In this document: piece after piece, positions 1 to 13,072 of the stretch
How the letters are laid out: every line of letters begins with the position of its first letter
Numbering within the stretch: position 1 is the first letter of the stretch
NCBI GenBank assembly: GCA_013399115.1
Contig: VXAA01003152.1
Location: forward strand, 373,684 to 437,683
Reading direction: 5' to 3'
From: Anseranas semipalmata
Taxonomy: Eukaryota; Chordata; Aves; Anseriformes; Anseranatidae
Length of the DNA: 64,000 nucleotides
Notes under the pieces: generated by a model
The model's database searches: none
Seen by the model: the letters and a program-made list of their open reading frames with translations, nothing else
What the model was told of the DNA's origin: nothing
Translations under genes and position numbers: made by a program

Positions 1-465
1 TGTAACTGATGTAAGTACAAATTCAATTACACCATGTCTGAGTTTACTCTCCTAGTCTTTTTACTGGAATTATATTATTACTGATGGCATAATTCTTTTC
101 TTTCCCATGGCATTAATGTGCCAAGAAAATACACATAAAACAGGATAACCAGTCCTGTTAGGTATAACTTCAGGGTATTACACTATATCATTGTTGTTAA
201 TTCTCATGATTTATTCCAGGTCTCATGCTTTTTCTTTTCCTTTTTTCTTTTCCTTTCTTTTTTTTTTTTCCTGAAAGCTCCAACTTTCAGAGATGTGTGA
301 TTATGTGAGAGTCACAATTTTCTTACTTTGAAAATAAAATTCTTGTCCTGTTGGTTATAATGAAACTTATGAAAACATGGCCTCAGTGAGCTCCAAAATA
401 AATAAAAAGAACTAAAATATTTTTAAAGTATATTTTAAAAATACATCATTTTTTTAAGCCTCCTT

Positions 466-483
466 AAAAAAAAAAAAAAAAAA
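466..483 (+). repeat. Poly-A tract (18 A)
   Basis: An uninterrupted run of 18 adenines. I see no target-site duplication or retrogene body next to it, so it is listed only as low complexity. Confidence 0.9.
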
Positions 484-3400
484 GCCAGACCTAAGATTTT
501 TAAAGACTTGAAATTGGTAAAAATTCTCTCTCCCCACAGCTGCCAGGTTGAAAAAGCTTTTCTTACCCATGACTGGAAGATACTGAGAGAGCAGAAAATG
601 GGCATTCAGTCTCCCACTTGGCTTTTTCTGCATTATTTATAGATGACAGAAGCGTTAGAGAAGTCCAGGCAACCGGTCTGTGTGTAAGACTTTCAGTGAA
701 CAATTTTATTTAGAATGTTGTTTCAGGGAGATAATGTAATTAATGTAGTTGCGAGATGAGAAATCTCACACACTGCATCTGGAAGTTTCTCCTCAGGAAA
801 TCCTTGTAGCTTGCTGTTGCTGTCAAGCAGGGTAATATGCCTGTAAACCTCCTGTGACAGAAAGCATATCACTGCATCAGCAGAACCAGAAAATGACAAA
901 ATATACACAATGTGGAAGAATGAATGCCAATGTCTTTGCACCAAGAAAACACACTCATGTAAGAAAAACAAATCTAAATCAGCTGGAAGCTTGTAAAATG
1001 CTTGAGCCAAGAAGGTGTTCCATTGGTTCTCTTAACAGGTAAATAAACCACTTTGAATAAGTGAGAAATATCAGTATTAGGCACAGTAAACTGCTTTGCA
1101 CAAAACAAAAACAAACAGAAACAAAACCAAAACACACAAAAAAAATACAGGAGGTTATAATAGTTCTTCCCTCTGTCTCCCCTTGTAGCTCTCTGTCTAG
1201 AGTGAAAAAGCAAGGAATATTGAAGGCAAATATATTAATTTCCAGAATAATTAAAATCTTACATTTATAAACCTGAATACTAAAAATCCTTCAAAGAAAA
1301 TCAGCTGTTTTTAACTCTTATTTTGCTGTTGACTTTTCAGCCTTTCAAGTCACATTTTCAAGCTTTTACTATTAGCCATGAAGCCAGAAACTTAAATAAC
1401 TTAGCTGTAAATAAGCATGAAAGAATTGAAAGAAAAATCAAAATAAGAATGCTCTGCTCAAGGGCCTGTGGCTCACTTCCTTCAAAACAAAACAACCCTG
1501 TCCACTTCTGAGCTCAGCTAGAACTAAACAAATGCTCTATGCATTCTCTTTTTCATCTGTGGAAATTATATGAAAGCAAAGTAACTATATGATAGCCGCT
1601 TGTGCAGACATGTCTCTAATGAGGATGGAAGTGGGGTAAGGCAGGGATAGCAGTTCTTAGAAACATCCAAACATTTTGTGCTTGCAATATTGTTTTAAAG
1701 CCAGTAGTATTAATACATGTCTATACAGCTAATCCATAAATGTTAAACAGGCACTATCTCACTCACTTGATCGTGACTGACTCGAATCTTACTTGAGCAC
1801 AGCTGATGAAAAAGAGGAAAAAAGTCAATGAAAGTTGTCAGGATCCTGCAAGTGAAATAGTCCTCAGTGACTACTAAGGGTATACCTGATCTGGTGGTTT
1901 AAAACAAAGCCAGACTAAATTACTCGTGGGCAATGAAAAATAATCTTTCCTTTAAGTTTCAAGTAGCTACATTAAAAAAAATAATGTCCTTATCCTTTAA
2001 AACTGAAAGGATGATTAATTTTTAGATTAAAATCAGTCATGGGTGTGGTTAATCTGAAAAGCACGTTTCAAAATTTGAAAATAGATACCTTTGCAAATTA
2101 ATTTAAATGAACTATACACAGAAGCAAAAATATTTTTACATCCTTATATGAAAATAAATAGGTGAAAACAAACTGTTGGAAATCTCTCTCAAAAGGATGG
2201 TTCTTTCTTTATTAATTACCATTAACAAATGTGCTTGTTATTGGTTGCCATAAAAATAGCTGGAAATAGCTGCCTAGTTTGGGACTACACGAGTGTGTCT
2301 CTAAATGATCTCTAAAACATTAAAAAAAAAAAGTCATATTTTAAAGAGAGCTTCTTGTTCTTAAGAAATTGAATAGAATTGCAGATAATTTTCTAAGTAA
2401 AATTAGGCCTGCTTACATATGGATACTACAATATTATCTTTCAATCTGCTGATTTTAATAGAGGGACTTGCAGAAATGATTAACTAGTGTAATTTCTTTC
2501 ACGCTTTAAAGACCACTTTAACTTCTTGTGCAACAAGATGAGAAATCCTTTCTTGCTCTGTTTATCCAGATCTTTCAAAAACCAAAGGGTTTTAAAAAAA
2601 TAAATAAAATGAGAGGTTAAATGAAATAACAAGTTATTCTGAGTAGCAATCTTACATTCCAGAGTGAGTCTCTAATACAAAATGTAGTCATTTTAGTAAT
2701 AATGGTAATTGTATTTAATAATGCTTAACTTACATATTATGCTTTCAGACTGTATTCATCTTGCTTAAACATATTCAGAGTTCTCTTGTAACAATCCTAA
2801 TTTGTTATGACCAAAAGATGGCAGCACTCCATGCAGTTTATGTTTCCTTCCACTGTTATTTCTATTCACAGCTCTCTTTGCAAATTCCATTCTATAATTT
2901 ATAATTAAGTTATCCTAGGCAAACAACTATTATTTAAAAATCTTTCAAATGTGAGCATATCATTCCCAATTTTGGGAAAGTTAATTTGTTTTTTTTTTGG
3001 AAGGCTTAAAAATAAATTCCTTTAAGTTTAGTTCCTTCAGGATGGTTCCAGAGTAGTCAACCATCAGTATATGATAAACAGAACCGAAACTTCCAACCTG
3101 AAGTCTGTTTTAGGGAAACACATCCTTCTGTTCCAGGGACTTCAACACCTGAGAGTTTATATCATATAGATGTCCTGACTTTTTTTCCCATTATTTTTTT
3201 TTTTCATATCTTATTTTTGCTGTTCTCCTTTTCTTCCTTTCCTTGTCTCATTCTTTGTTGTTACCTGGTCTCCTGTTGGACAGATCTCAGCATTTGTGCC
3301 CAATACCAGCTCCCTGATGTAAACACCTAATTCACTGTATATCACTATTCCTCCTGTGGCCAGAGTCGCTCAGAATTATCTAATGCCTGTAAGCTGTTGT

Positions 3401-6250
3401 ACCCACAGTGGTCTGAATCCACGTTCCTCTGTGATACTGAACATAAAGCGCAGTGGCTCTTACCCAGTGATAATAGAGTTTGATGGGGGCAGATGCTCAG
3501 TGGCTGTGTGGCCTTGATCATGACATGTAATACAAAAGCGTTAAGAAGGGAGCTGCTGACTTCAAAATATACACCCAGTTATTTGGAAATCAGACAAGAG
3601 CAGTCATAGGGACATACAGAATTATCATTAAGAAAACTGGACTTTTATTTGAATTTAAAAGGTGAAACTAAGGACTGAACTGCTATACAGAACAAATCAA
3701 GGGTAGGGGCGGAGATGGAGAAAAAAAAAACACAAGACTTCACTGTTCAAAAGGAGGAAAGAAGTGGCTAAGAAACGAACAGCACTAATTCTGCACATTC
3801 ACCATAACAAGTGGCAAAGACTTCATGAATATTGTCATCCTAAACAAGAGGATAAAACAATAAAATACTTTCTTATATGAAGCCTTTGGCAGAAAAATTG
3901 AATGATTAGGCTGAAGGATGCGAGAGTTTTGGCCCACACACAGAATTTTGAAAATATACAGAAAATAAATAATAAATGATTATCTGTGGCCTACTTTATT
4001 CCCACACAGATACCTCCAAATAAAGCTCAGGCTGCTAAGCTATAAAATGAAGAGGTCAAAGTGACTGAGAAGTCCAAGCACAGTGCAGAATAAGCCCATC
4101 CAAGACAATCCCTGAGGGAAGATGAAGACAGACCAATCTGGAACACAATTTATTGCATGTACAGTGGGAAGCTGCAGAGGGGGAGTAAGAAAAATGCATA
4201 GAAAATGAGCTTCATTGCAAAGAATATGAGAAGTAGAGAATCTTCAAAACAGGTTTTGCAGATACATAACATATGAAAGAATACACATAAAAAATGTTGA
4301 TGTGAGACTCCAGTAAGTGTAGATAGACATCATTATTCTTTTTGTTTTTGCTTGCTCTTTTGTCATCTACATTTTCATACTGACTCAAATTAGACTCAAA
4401 TCTAACTCTATTGTATTCTGATACTTATGTTTACCTATACATGTAGTTGCTGATGATTTTCAGAACTACATTACTTTGTGCATTGAATGAGGATACTGGG
4501 ATCCATCACATGTAATTCTTCCTTTCTCTCTTCTCCTCCACTCTGTTACGTGGATCTGATTTTATAAGGGATTTTGTTAACAGAAGGCAGTGCTGAAGAA
4601 TGATGATTTGCAGGCTTTCCACTTTGAAGCTGGTTCCATTTAATAAGCTAACAAGTTTTTTGACCTTAAAAACTGTTGCACAGCTGACCTGAAATCCAAG
4701 GCCTTGGGAAGGGGAAGTAGAAAAAGAGGGTTAACCATAAATATTCTGGGACCTTAGAGTATTTTAATGTAATCTGTTCTGAGTAGTTCCTTTGCTATCT
4801 GGAAACTTCTGTGTTTCATTACATATTTTCTAGGGATAGAGAGCCTCGCAAGAAAGCAATAAAAGCACCTAACGGTATTTTTTCTTCTTATATTGAAATA
4901 AATATTAACAACAAAACAATATCAATTAACAACTGAATTTTCCATGGGACTGTATAAAGTAGAAAATTCAAAGTGGTGAAATGTTAATTTGTTTAGTAAG
5001 AAGATTCTGAAGGTAGGAATAGAAAGTAATGAAAGAAAGTAATGATACAAAAATCTAAGGCATGTGAAATTTCTCACTGGCAGAAGTTGCTTTATGTAAC
5101 AAAATGATACAGAAAGTAGATCTGATGATAATATCTAACAGTAATTTAGGAAAATGGGTACTAGAATAAAACTTGAGCCATTTTCAAGAAAATACAATCC
5201 AGAAAAGAAGGATATAATAGAACAAGATGCCCTTGGAGTTAGAGCTTTACGTGTGTTTTGGGTAAAAATGCCTACTGAGTGTTTGACTTGCCCAGAATGA
5301 ATAGGACTATCAAATAACCTGAATGTAAGGGTAGGACACAAAAAAAATCAGCTGGACTTTTGAGAAGTTTACATCTGAGAAATTACACTGGTTACTTAAC
5401 CCTGTGAGAAAGTGGTCCTAATTGCCATTCTTACTTGTCTATGACTTGCTGTTCCTTGTCGTAACTCTGACTCTGAAATGTTGAGAAATGATCTAAGAAC
5501 AAAAATTTGGAGGTCTTTTTTAGTAACAAAAAAAAATATATTTTATTTGCTTTTATTGTATTAGGGGTGAATTCATGTGAAGTCCAATGGAAATTTTTGT
5601 GTGCTAAGACCCAAGGCATTTCTGTGCAATACAAATATATTTCTCGTGCATACTTCTATGAAATATACGGAGTATGAAATACTTACATTGTATTTGTACA
5701 CCATATGAGGATAGCAGGTGACCTCATGACTTTACAGGAAGGGAATATCAGAGAACCAAATGAACCAGAAGAATGTTCCAGTCATGCTCCATGTAATAGT
5801 GGACATTAGCCTTGGAAGCAATTAGCTCTTATAATCCTTAACATTTACATTCTCAGAATATGTCTGGCATTCAAGAATACTAGCATGTAAAAAAAAAAAC
5901 AACAAAAAAACAGAGAGCTGACTGTGATGAGAGAAATGAAAAAGTCGGTTCAATTTCTGCAGCATTGCCTTACCATTATGTTGAATAAAGTGAGGTTTAA
6001 TTTTTAACCAACTTTGAGTCCATTCCCTATTGTAACTCAGCACAAGATAAATGACGCAACTATTGTATTGCAAAGTGACCCTTTCTTGAAAAGACAATTG
6101 TGCTGTAAATCCTGAAGTACATGCCATGTAAGACTACATTTATTCCTGAATTCAGCCCTTTCAATACCTGTTGTATCTAATATCTTTTATCAATTTCCCC
6201 ACAGTGGTAACAGTAGTAGAAGTAGTAATCAGTAAACACAATTTATTGTG

Positions 6251-6293
6251 AAGATAAAAGATAGTAAAAGATAGATAGAAGATAGTAAAAGAA
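6251..6293 (+). repeat. Imperfect tandem GATA/AGTAAAAGA repeat
   Basis: The core AAGATAGTAAAAGA-like unit occurs about three times with small length differences and GATA interruptions. It looks like a degenerating microsatellite. Confidence 0.65.
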
Positions 6294-7537
6294 AGTTTAA
6301 TAAACATTCATTAGCATAGGGCCTTTCCATACCTTTACATAATCTCTGCAAGATTGCCCACCTTGTGCTACACTTCGTTTTGACTTCCAAAGGTACCACT
6401 ACAAAATAAATGTGTGCCATGTACACTGTTTTTCTCCAAACTGTCATCACATATTCCAAATGCAGATATTGGCAGTGCAAAGCTGTTTTTTGATTCTTCA
6501 GATTGTGAAGTTCTCCACTGTAGACACATGGAGTGGAAATGATGTTTCAGATTATTTGTTTATAAAGGAAAATAAAATCTTGAACCATCACATCACTTAG
6601 GATACTAGGGCTGTAAAAAACGCTACCTGTGACAATTCTTACAATGAAATCTTTACCACTGATGACAGCACAACCTGTTTGTAATGTGCTGCACACGGTC
6701 TGGCCCAGAGCATGTTTGGTACCTCTAAGAGCAACTACCACAGGGAAAATGTGCTAGTGAAAGCATGCTGGACCAAACTGGATGCAGCCATACAGCCACA
6801 CAGAAACACTGAGTTTAGTCTTCATGCCACTGAGCAGGCTCTGTCTACTTTTGTAATTTCTCCCTTTTGATTTATTTAGTAAAAAGAGAAAATCATTTTT
6901 TGAAAACAAAACCAAACAACTATTTTGAAACAAACTCCTCTCATGGGATACAGTGCATCCATTCTAGAACAAAAATAGTATTTTCACCAGCTGGCCAGTT
7001 TTTAAAAACCCACTTTGACTTTATTTCTGTTTTGCTTAACCTCGCAACAGCAATATGTGCCCTTGTGACCAAAAGGCATGCCTGCTGTAATTCTTTCATA
7101 GTTTATGCAGGCTCTTCTGTTCCCTGCAGCTTCTTGGAATGCAGAAATGTGTTCATTTATTTCTCTGAGCAACTATGATGCCATGACCGCCTGCCTGCAT
7201 TCTCTAAGCTGTCTGCTCATAACAGTAGAATAATTTTAAGTGGCAGTGTTAGCTTTTAAAGACTTAAAAAATACTGTTCTAAGGCAGGTCTATTTGAGGT
7301 TTCCTTTCTCTACAGCTGTACTCATGTTTTTAGGAATTTTGGTGTTACCTCTTAAGTTACAGTGGTGAGAGCATACTTTAGGTGTCTTAAGTACGGAATT
7401 GAAAACATTTTTCTCTGGCATTTTTCAGCTCCTGCTTGCCCTCTTAAAGACTCTTAGTCTCACATGTCCTCCTTGCTTTCATGAGACATGACTGATATTC
7501 TTCTCACTATATGCATAAAACTTACTGACCACATTTA

Positions 7538-7565
7538 TTGTTGTTGTTGTTGTGTTTTTTTTTTT
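7538..7565 (+). repeat. (TTG)n microsatellite followed by poly-T
   Basis: Five TTG units run directly into a T-rich tract. It is a simple repeat with no sign of a flanking mobile element. Confidence 0.85.
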
Positions 7566-9247
7566 CCCTGTTTTTGCTTTACATGAATATATTGAAATGA
7601 TGAGCTTTATTTCCAGATCAAGTGACTGGAGTAATGCAGTGCAACTCTTCATATGAAGCAGCCTCAAACAATTAGAATGTTGTAATTCCAGAGTTAATTT
7701 CAGAAGGAAAAAGAGAACAAGTAGTGATGAAAAAAAAATCATTTGAGATGAGCTAGAGAATTCCTATTTAATGAGGGCAATATTTCGCCCAGCTGCCATC
7801 CAGTAGGTGCGCATTCGAGATATATCAGCAGAAGTGCTACACCAGAGGCAGCTCTAATCTAGCTTGCTTAAGCATAGAAATTCAAGCCACAGCAGCCCAG
7901 CTTCATTGCAAGTTTTGCAATCCAGAGCTGGAATCCTGAGTACTCAAGAAGTCCAGCCTCTATCCCAGTACATGCACAGGCAAGATTACAACTAGACCAC
8001 TTACACTGACCTGTTCTGGAATCAAAGCTCCTGTTGCTGAGTAGCTAAACTAGAGATGCTGGAAGGAAAAGCAAATGTACTGGACAATGGCATTGCTTGA
8101 TGAATACAAGCAGCAGAATAATGCTAGATGTATAGAGAAAGTGGAAAATGAAGCTGGAAAAAACAGTGATTTTAAAACTCTGGTCCACCAAAGTAGCGGC
8201 AGAAAGGGCAATACTTCACTCAAAGTCTGCAACATAGGTATATAGTATTATGGATGTCAGCAGAAACTTCATACAAGTTGATCGTTGCAACACACAGCCT
8301 TATAGCATGAAGAAATAGTTGTACATGCAATTCATTTTTACTGGCTAATATCTCCTTAGGCATAATCACTTCCATCTCTGCTACAACAGGATTCATGTAT
8401 CATACTCTGAGCTTAGTGTTTTGCTGTATTTATGGAATGTGATCATAAAGACCAAAAGAAAGAATTATGTCTTGGTTGGAATGCATCATTACTTTCCATT
8501 CCATTATGAATGCAGAAAAACTGTATCCCTTCTGCATGAAGAAACTGGGTTTGACTGTGTTTTTTAAAAATATTAAACTAAGGAGACAATAATATTTTTG
8601 CCTAATGTGATTTGCACGTGACAGTATAGAAAACCTACCCTAGATGATATTATATATACATTATATATACTACAAATATATTATATGTACCTAATTCATA
8701 TTTGTCAAGAAAGTTGTACATTGTACATCAAATAACTGAAGTTCATTTTCATTAATTATCAGCAGCCACCTGAGCATGTAAACTTCTCATCCACAGTCTC
8801 TGAAATGACATTCATCTGCAAGCCTAAAATATCCTTCATGCTACCCTCATAAATGTCAGCTTTAGCAATTATTAACATGTGGGACATATGGTAATTTAAT
8901 CCCCAGTTGAACCCAACACTAGATGCAAAAGAACAACAGTGATATCTATTATGCCACTTTGCATCAATTGTTAATGATCCATTTTACTAAATGAAGAGCA
9001 CATTTACTGCCTGTACTTGTCCTGAAAATGGAAAATCTACCACCATATATAGGCCTAACAATTGAATTCAATCAGCAAGTATAAAATGAATGAAACGAAC
9101 CAGTTTTTTTTACCCTCACTTGGCAGAAACCGTTGAGTTGTGCCCGTGTAAAGGGAAGCAACATTTTCTGTATGTTATTAGTGCTCCTTCTTCTGCCTTC
9201 TCAAAAGTGAAGATTTAGTCGCTAAGCTGCATTCAAGGTTAACCTTG

Positions 9248-9283
9248 CTGGGAGCTGAACTGGGAGCTGAACTGGGAGCTGAA
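9248..9283 (+). repeat. 12-bp tandem repeat, 3 perfect copies
   Basis: The unit CTGGGAGCTGAA is repeated three times without a mismatch (9248-9259, 9260-9271, 9272-9283). Perfect identity suggests recent slippage or duplication, and copy number may vary between individuals. The unit length is a multiple of three, but no supported coding frame runs through it. Confidence 0.95.
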
Positions 9284-12175
9284 ACTTACAGCATATTGTC
9301 TCCTATTGTAATATTAAAATGAGAGTAAGTGGAAGTACGGAAACACTTGAGAGTTAAAGAAGGAATAAAGCTTCCTTATAAGGCTGGTGGATTAACTGTA
9401 CACGTTTTCTACTTGGTGTACAGGAGCACATGGAATAAATATGCTGTGCCCTTTCAGATTTCAAGATCTGAGCTGACTCTTACATATTAACATGTTGAAA
9501 GAAAACAGTTATGCCATTCTGTCAGAGTGAGCTCTGGTCTTGCCTCTGCCACCATCACAAGGCTCACTCAATGATTTTCTGTAGGAAATGGTTACCTATA
9601 AGACTAATACTAAGCCTGACACAAGACTATTGCTTGAGGAAAATCTTAACATCTGAAAGAACAGCTGAAAATCCAAAGATAAGGCTTCTGTCTTTAGGGA
9701 AACCACCCTTACAGGGGGTCATTTGGAGAAGGATTTGGGACAAAACAGAGTAAGCTTTAAGACACGAGGTAGGAGATGAAGTCCGGTTCTTTAAAATGAT
9801 GAGGGAAAAAGCAGTGGTGGCACTACCAATGCATGCTGGAAGGAAGTGATGTGGAGTGGAATAAATGTGAACAAGTGAAGAATAAACCACATAGGAATAT
9901 AGTTTTGCAGGGAAAGATATAAGGGAGAGGCATGAGCAAAGGATTTGGGCAGTGCAAATTTGCACAATCACAGGAGAAGAAAATTTTAAAAAGTACTGGT
10001 GAATCACTCTGCAGACTCACCAGCACATTAAGATTTCAGGGTTCAGTGAGGCTTAGTGGCATGTGCTACAGCTGTGGAGAAGTGAAAGTGGTTCTGCACG
10101 CGTGCGCTGGAGTACATTACACCTAATCTGTGCTTGAGCTTTCAAGTACATCAGAAGAAATTTCATTGAATAAACAACTCTGAACCTCTTGCGCCTTTAT
10201 TTTGCGCTGCGATTAGCTCAACGCTTATTGCAAACCTATCTGATCTCAATTTTTGTTTACTCTTGTATTTTGTCTTTATGACACTTGTAATTATATGCTC
10301 TCCAGTTCTTTCTCTGCTTGTTTGCTCTTCTGCAAACCACAATATTAGCCCTTCAAAAATCCATTTATTGCTACCATCGAGCTTTGAACCACTTATTGGT
10401 CATGTCACAAATGACTAGTCTCTAATTAGCCCATCCTTTAATTGTTCAGATTCCCAAAACTTACTCAGACAACTGTTGCATAGTCAACGGTCAGTGGCCC
10501 CATCTGAGAGCAGGCTTTGTGTGAGAAAATCAGCCTTGCCCAGGTGATACAGAAGTCTTACACAGAGCAAGTAGTCAAACAAGAGTATTACCTTGCATTC
10601 CCACAGCTTCCATCTCACTTCCTTATCTGCCAAATACGGTGGGTCTGAAGTTGAGTTCAGTGCTAACATTTACAGGGTGACAGAGGCTGTGGTGCCATGC
10701 CATGTTTGAAGTAATCAGAAAGCACTGTTCTGTGGTCAATGCCCCAAGACCTTAAAAATATTAGTGGTGATTCCGTGCATAGGACATTTCCATGATAAGA
10801 AGAAAAATGTCTGGAAAGTATGCCTTTTGCATAATCTTGATGTTTTTAAGCAATAGAAATGGCTGAAAGTTTTCAATCTGTATCATGTTTCTGCTGAAAA
10901 AAATCCACAATTGCAAAAATATAATTTTTCCCCCATAATTGTGGAGCATCAGAATTTGAAGCCTCTTATTTTTCACCACTATTATTTGTACCAGAACAAA
11001 TATGGAATAACCATGACTGTCTCCTTTAGTGTCCTGTCTGAGCAAAGGTGAAAATGTCTTCTACGTATTCACTTTTGACAGATAACTTGACTACAACTAT
11101 TTAACATGGTCAGGCTTATAAATAGCTAGTAGATTGTCATATGAAATTAATCTAAAGTGTGATGATGTTATGTGAAGCAAATCATGCAAATACAGATGCT
11201 ATAGGTAGGCTGAGCATGGTTTAGCTGGTGCAAGTTTGCCGGAATTTATATTGTTCAGCACTTCAGCTATACCATTTTCCTTTATCTTCTGAGGTATATA
11301 CTTTATAGTATATACAAAAGATGGCTTACCTGTCTTAAAATATCTGAGTATTTATGCTGCATATAATGGCATTAGATTTGCAGCCTATCTCTTTGTTGTT
11401 CAGCCTGGTCTTTTCCCACTTGCTATGGATCTCATGTTAGCTCTTCCATTACAGATTTCAGGGAATTGGGGTTTATCTTTGAATGTGACTCAGCAATTCA
11501 TGAATATATAACCTTGTCAGAACAGCTGGAGCGTGTCTCTTACTTGCACTGTGGGATGTGCTATAGACTTTTTCCATAAAAGTAGAATTTGTTAAAGTGT
11601 GATTCCAATACGGTAAAAATCACTATATAGATCCAACCTTGGAAGGGGTATTTTTTTCACAAATTGTTAAGTGGTTAACACTATATTTTGTTTGAGAAGC
11701 CGTATAAAAACCTGGTAATTTAAAGTCAACTAGAACTTTGTTTTGAACTTAATTCTTTTAAAATATGTAACATTTTATCTAATACAAAGTTAAGAACAGC
11801 TGAATTGAGAAAGTTTCACAAGGAAATGTTCTAATTTTTCATGAGCTGTTTTGACATTGTTTGACAGTATTTTTCCCTTCACCAGTGTAATTTCAGCATA
11901 GTTGACACAAGAGGCTACTTGTACTTACCCAGCAGCTGAATCCCAAATTGCTGTGGCTTAAAGCCAAGTTTGAACAGCTTCACTGCCATTCATACCTGAG
12001 CTTGCTGCAATTAAGGCCACATTTTTTCATTTGTACAAGAGATTTAATGGTTCCACTGTCAACTATCAGCTATATATGTTAATAAGACATTCCTAGCATT
12101 TCCTGTAACTTTAGGTATCAAAAATGATGAAGTTGTACCAAATTGTGGATTTCTTTCAGTAATTCTGAAATGAAT
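9284..12175. other. Unique non-coding DNA, no gene seen
   Basis: The stretch includes a 126-codon minus-strand open frame at 9627-10007 with no recognisable domain, which I treat as chance. A small inverted repeat with 9-bp arms (GTATATACT) and a 4-base loop lies at 11294-11315. AATAAA-type motifs occur, for example near 10168, but without other transcript evidence they mean little in AT-rich DNA. Confidence 0.55.
11294..11315. repeat. Short AT-rich inverted repeat
   Basis: Arms GTATATACT and AGTATATAC are perfect reverse complements separated by TTAT. AT-rich hairpins of this size are not rare, so no function is claimed. Confidence 0.7.
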
Positions 12176-12891
12176 ACAGGCTGGGTGATGAGTGTATAGA
12201 GAGCAGCCCTGTGGAGGAGGACTTGGGAATACTGGTGGATGAAAAGCCCAATGTGAGCTGGCAATGTGCGCTTGCAAAGCAGAAAGACAACACTATCCTG
12301 AGCTGCAAAAACAAAAAGTGTAGCTAGCAGGTCGAAGGAGGTGATTCTCCTGTTCTACTCTGTTCTCATGAGACCCCACCTGTAGTGCTGCATTCAGCTC
12401 TGGGGCCACCAACATATGAAAGACATACTTAGAGTGGGTCCAGAGGAGGGCCACAAAGATGATCAGAAGGCTGGAGCACCTCTCCTATGAAGAAAGGCTG
12501 AGAAAGTTGCACTTATTTAGCCTAAAGAAGAGAAGGCTCCAGGGAGACCTTATAATGGCCTTCCAGTACCTAAAGGGGGCCTACAGGAAAGATGGGGGGG
12601 GACTCTTTGTCAGGGTGTGTAGCGATAGGACAAGGGGTAATGGTTTTAAACTAAAAGAGAGTAGGCTTAGATTAGATATAAGGAAGAAATTATTCACTAT
12701 GAGAGTGGGGGGGCACTGGAACAGGCTGCCCAGAGAAGTTGTGGATGCCCCATTCCTGGAAGTGTTCAAGGCCAGGTGGGATGGGGCTTTGAGCAACCTG
12801 GTCTAGAGGGAGGTGTCCCTGCCTATGACGGGGGTTGGAATTAGATGATCTTTAAGGTCCCTTCCAACCCAAACCATTCTATGATTCTATG
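12176..12891 (+). mobile_element. CR1 LINE, 3' end (ORF2 C-terminus, 3' UTR, octamer tail)
   Basis: This is a 5'-truncated copy of the dominant avian non-LTR retrotransposon. It begins within ORF2, downstream of the catalytic reverse transcriptase core, and runs to the element's natural 3' end. The end shows the CR1 hallmark: the CTTCCAACCC-type segment followed by two copies of the octamer ATTCTATG (12876-12891). Known CR1 3' UTR wording such as GATGATCTTTAAGGTCCC is intact just before it. The 5' part carries a small deletion relative to the family near 12430 and an in-frame stop at about 12380, so the copy is dead. CR1 inserts by target-primed reverse transcription, and severe 5' truncation is the norm. 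The GC content is well above that of the flanks. Confidence 0.95.
12459..12806 (+). pseudogene. CR1 ORF2 C-terminal fragment (115 codons open)
   Basis: This open frame encodes the extreme C-terminus of the CR1 ORF2 protein. In the full-length element ORF2 is an endonuclease and reverse transcriptase that mobilises CR1 RNA. Visible family wording includes a segment reading RRLEHLSYEERLRKL near the start, the LIMAFQYLKGAYRKDG stretch, and the ending DAPFLEVFKARWDGALSNLV. The TAG at 12804-12806 is the family's usual stop position. No catalytic residue lies in this part. Upstream the frame is broken by a stop and by indels, and a G run near 12594-12601 is a likely slippage site. The ATG used is simply the first in the open stretch, not a real start. 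It is a fragment of a dead LINE, not a host gene. Confidence 0.9.
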
Positions 12892-13019
12892 AGTCTTTTA
12901 TGGCTCCACAGAAATCTCCCTGAGTGTGGCTGAAGGCAGGATCAAGAATTTATCAGCAGAACCTCTATCCTGCTGAAAACTTGTCTTTTGCCTCCTTTTT
13001 GTAGCTTTTCTTTTCCATA

Positions 13020-13072
13020 CTGTGAGAACATTTGTTCTCATGGGTGGTAGATACTACCCATGAATGTCACAG
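13020..13072. repeat. Compound hairpin (53 bp)
   Basis: The core is CATGGGTGGTA / TACTACCCATG (13039-13062), whose 11-base arms differ at one position and are separated by GA. Outside it, CTGTGA (13020-13025) pairs with TCACAG (13067-13072), and CATT pairs with AATG. The left arm carries extra bases, and GAGAAC/GTTCTC (13022-13037) forms an alternative small hairpin within it. The structure lies about 130 bp past the CR1 end. It could be a remnant of a palindromic element or a structured RNA, but no expression evidence is available. Confidence 0.75.

Larger units (their letters stand above)
1..9247. other. AT-rich unique non-coding DNA, no gene seen
   Basis: No frame in this stretch shows a recognisable protein domain, and open frames stay near 100 codons or less. 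The stretch holds homopolymer and low-complexity tracts: an 18-base A run at 466-483, a T-rich tract near 240-270, A runs near 2322-2332, a TTG/T tract at 7538-7565, and an AT dinucleotide-like patch around 8648-8690. A short imperfect tandem of a GATAGTAAAAGA-like unit lies at about 6251-6293. The part at about 7790-8050 is slightly richer in G and C and reads like an old, decayed repeat, but I cannot assign it to a family. Whether the stretch is intergenic or intronic cannot be decided here. Confidence 0.6.

Noticed and set aside
7790..8050. Possible old interspersed repeat (AAGCAAGCTAGATTAGAG-like wording on the minus strand)
   Set aside because: It reminds me of ancient sauropsid repeats, but I could not match enough of it to name or bound an element.
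9627..10007. 126-codon open frame on the minus strand
   Set aside because: No recognisable domain, and a second overlapping open frame on the same strand suggests a locally stop-poor composition rather than coding.
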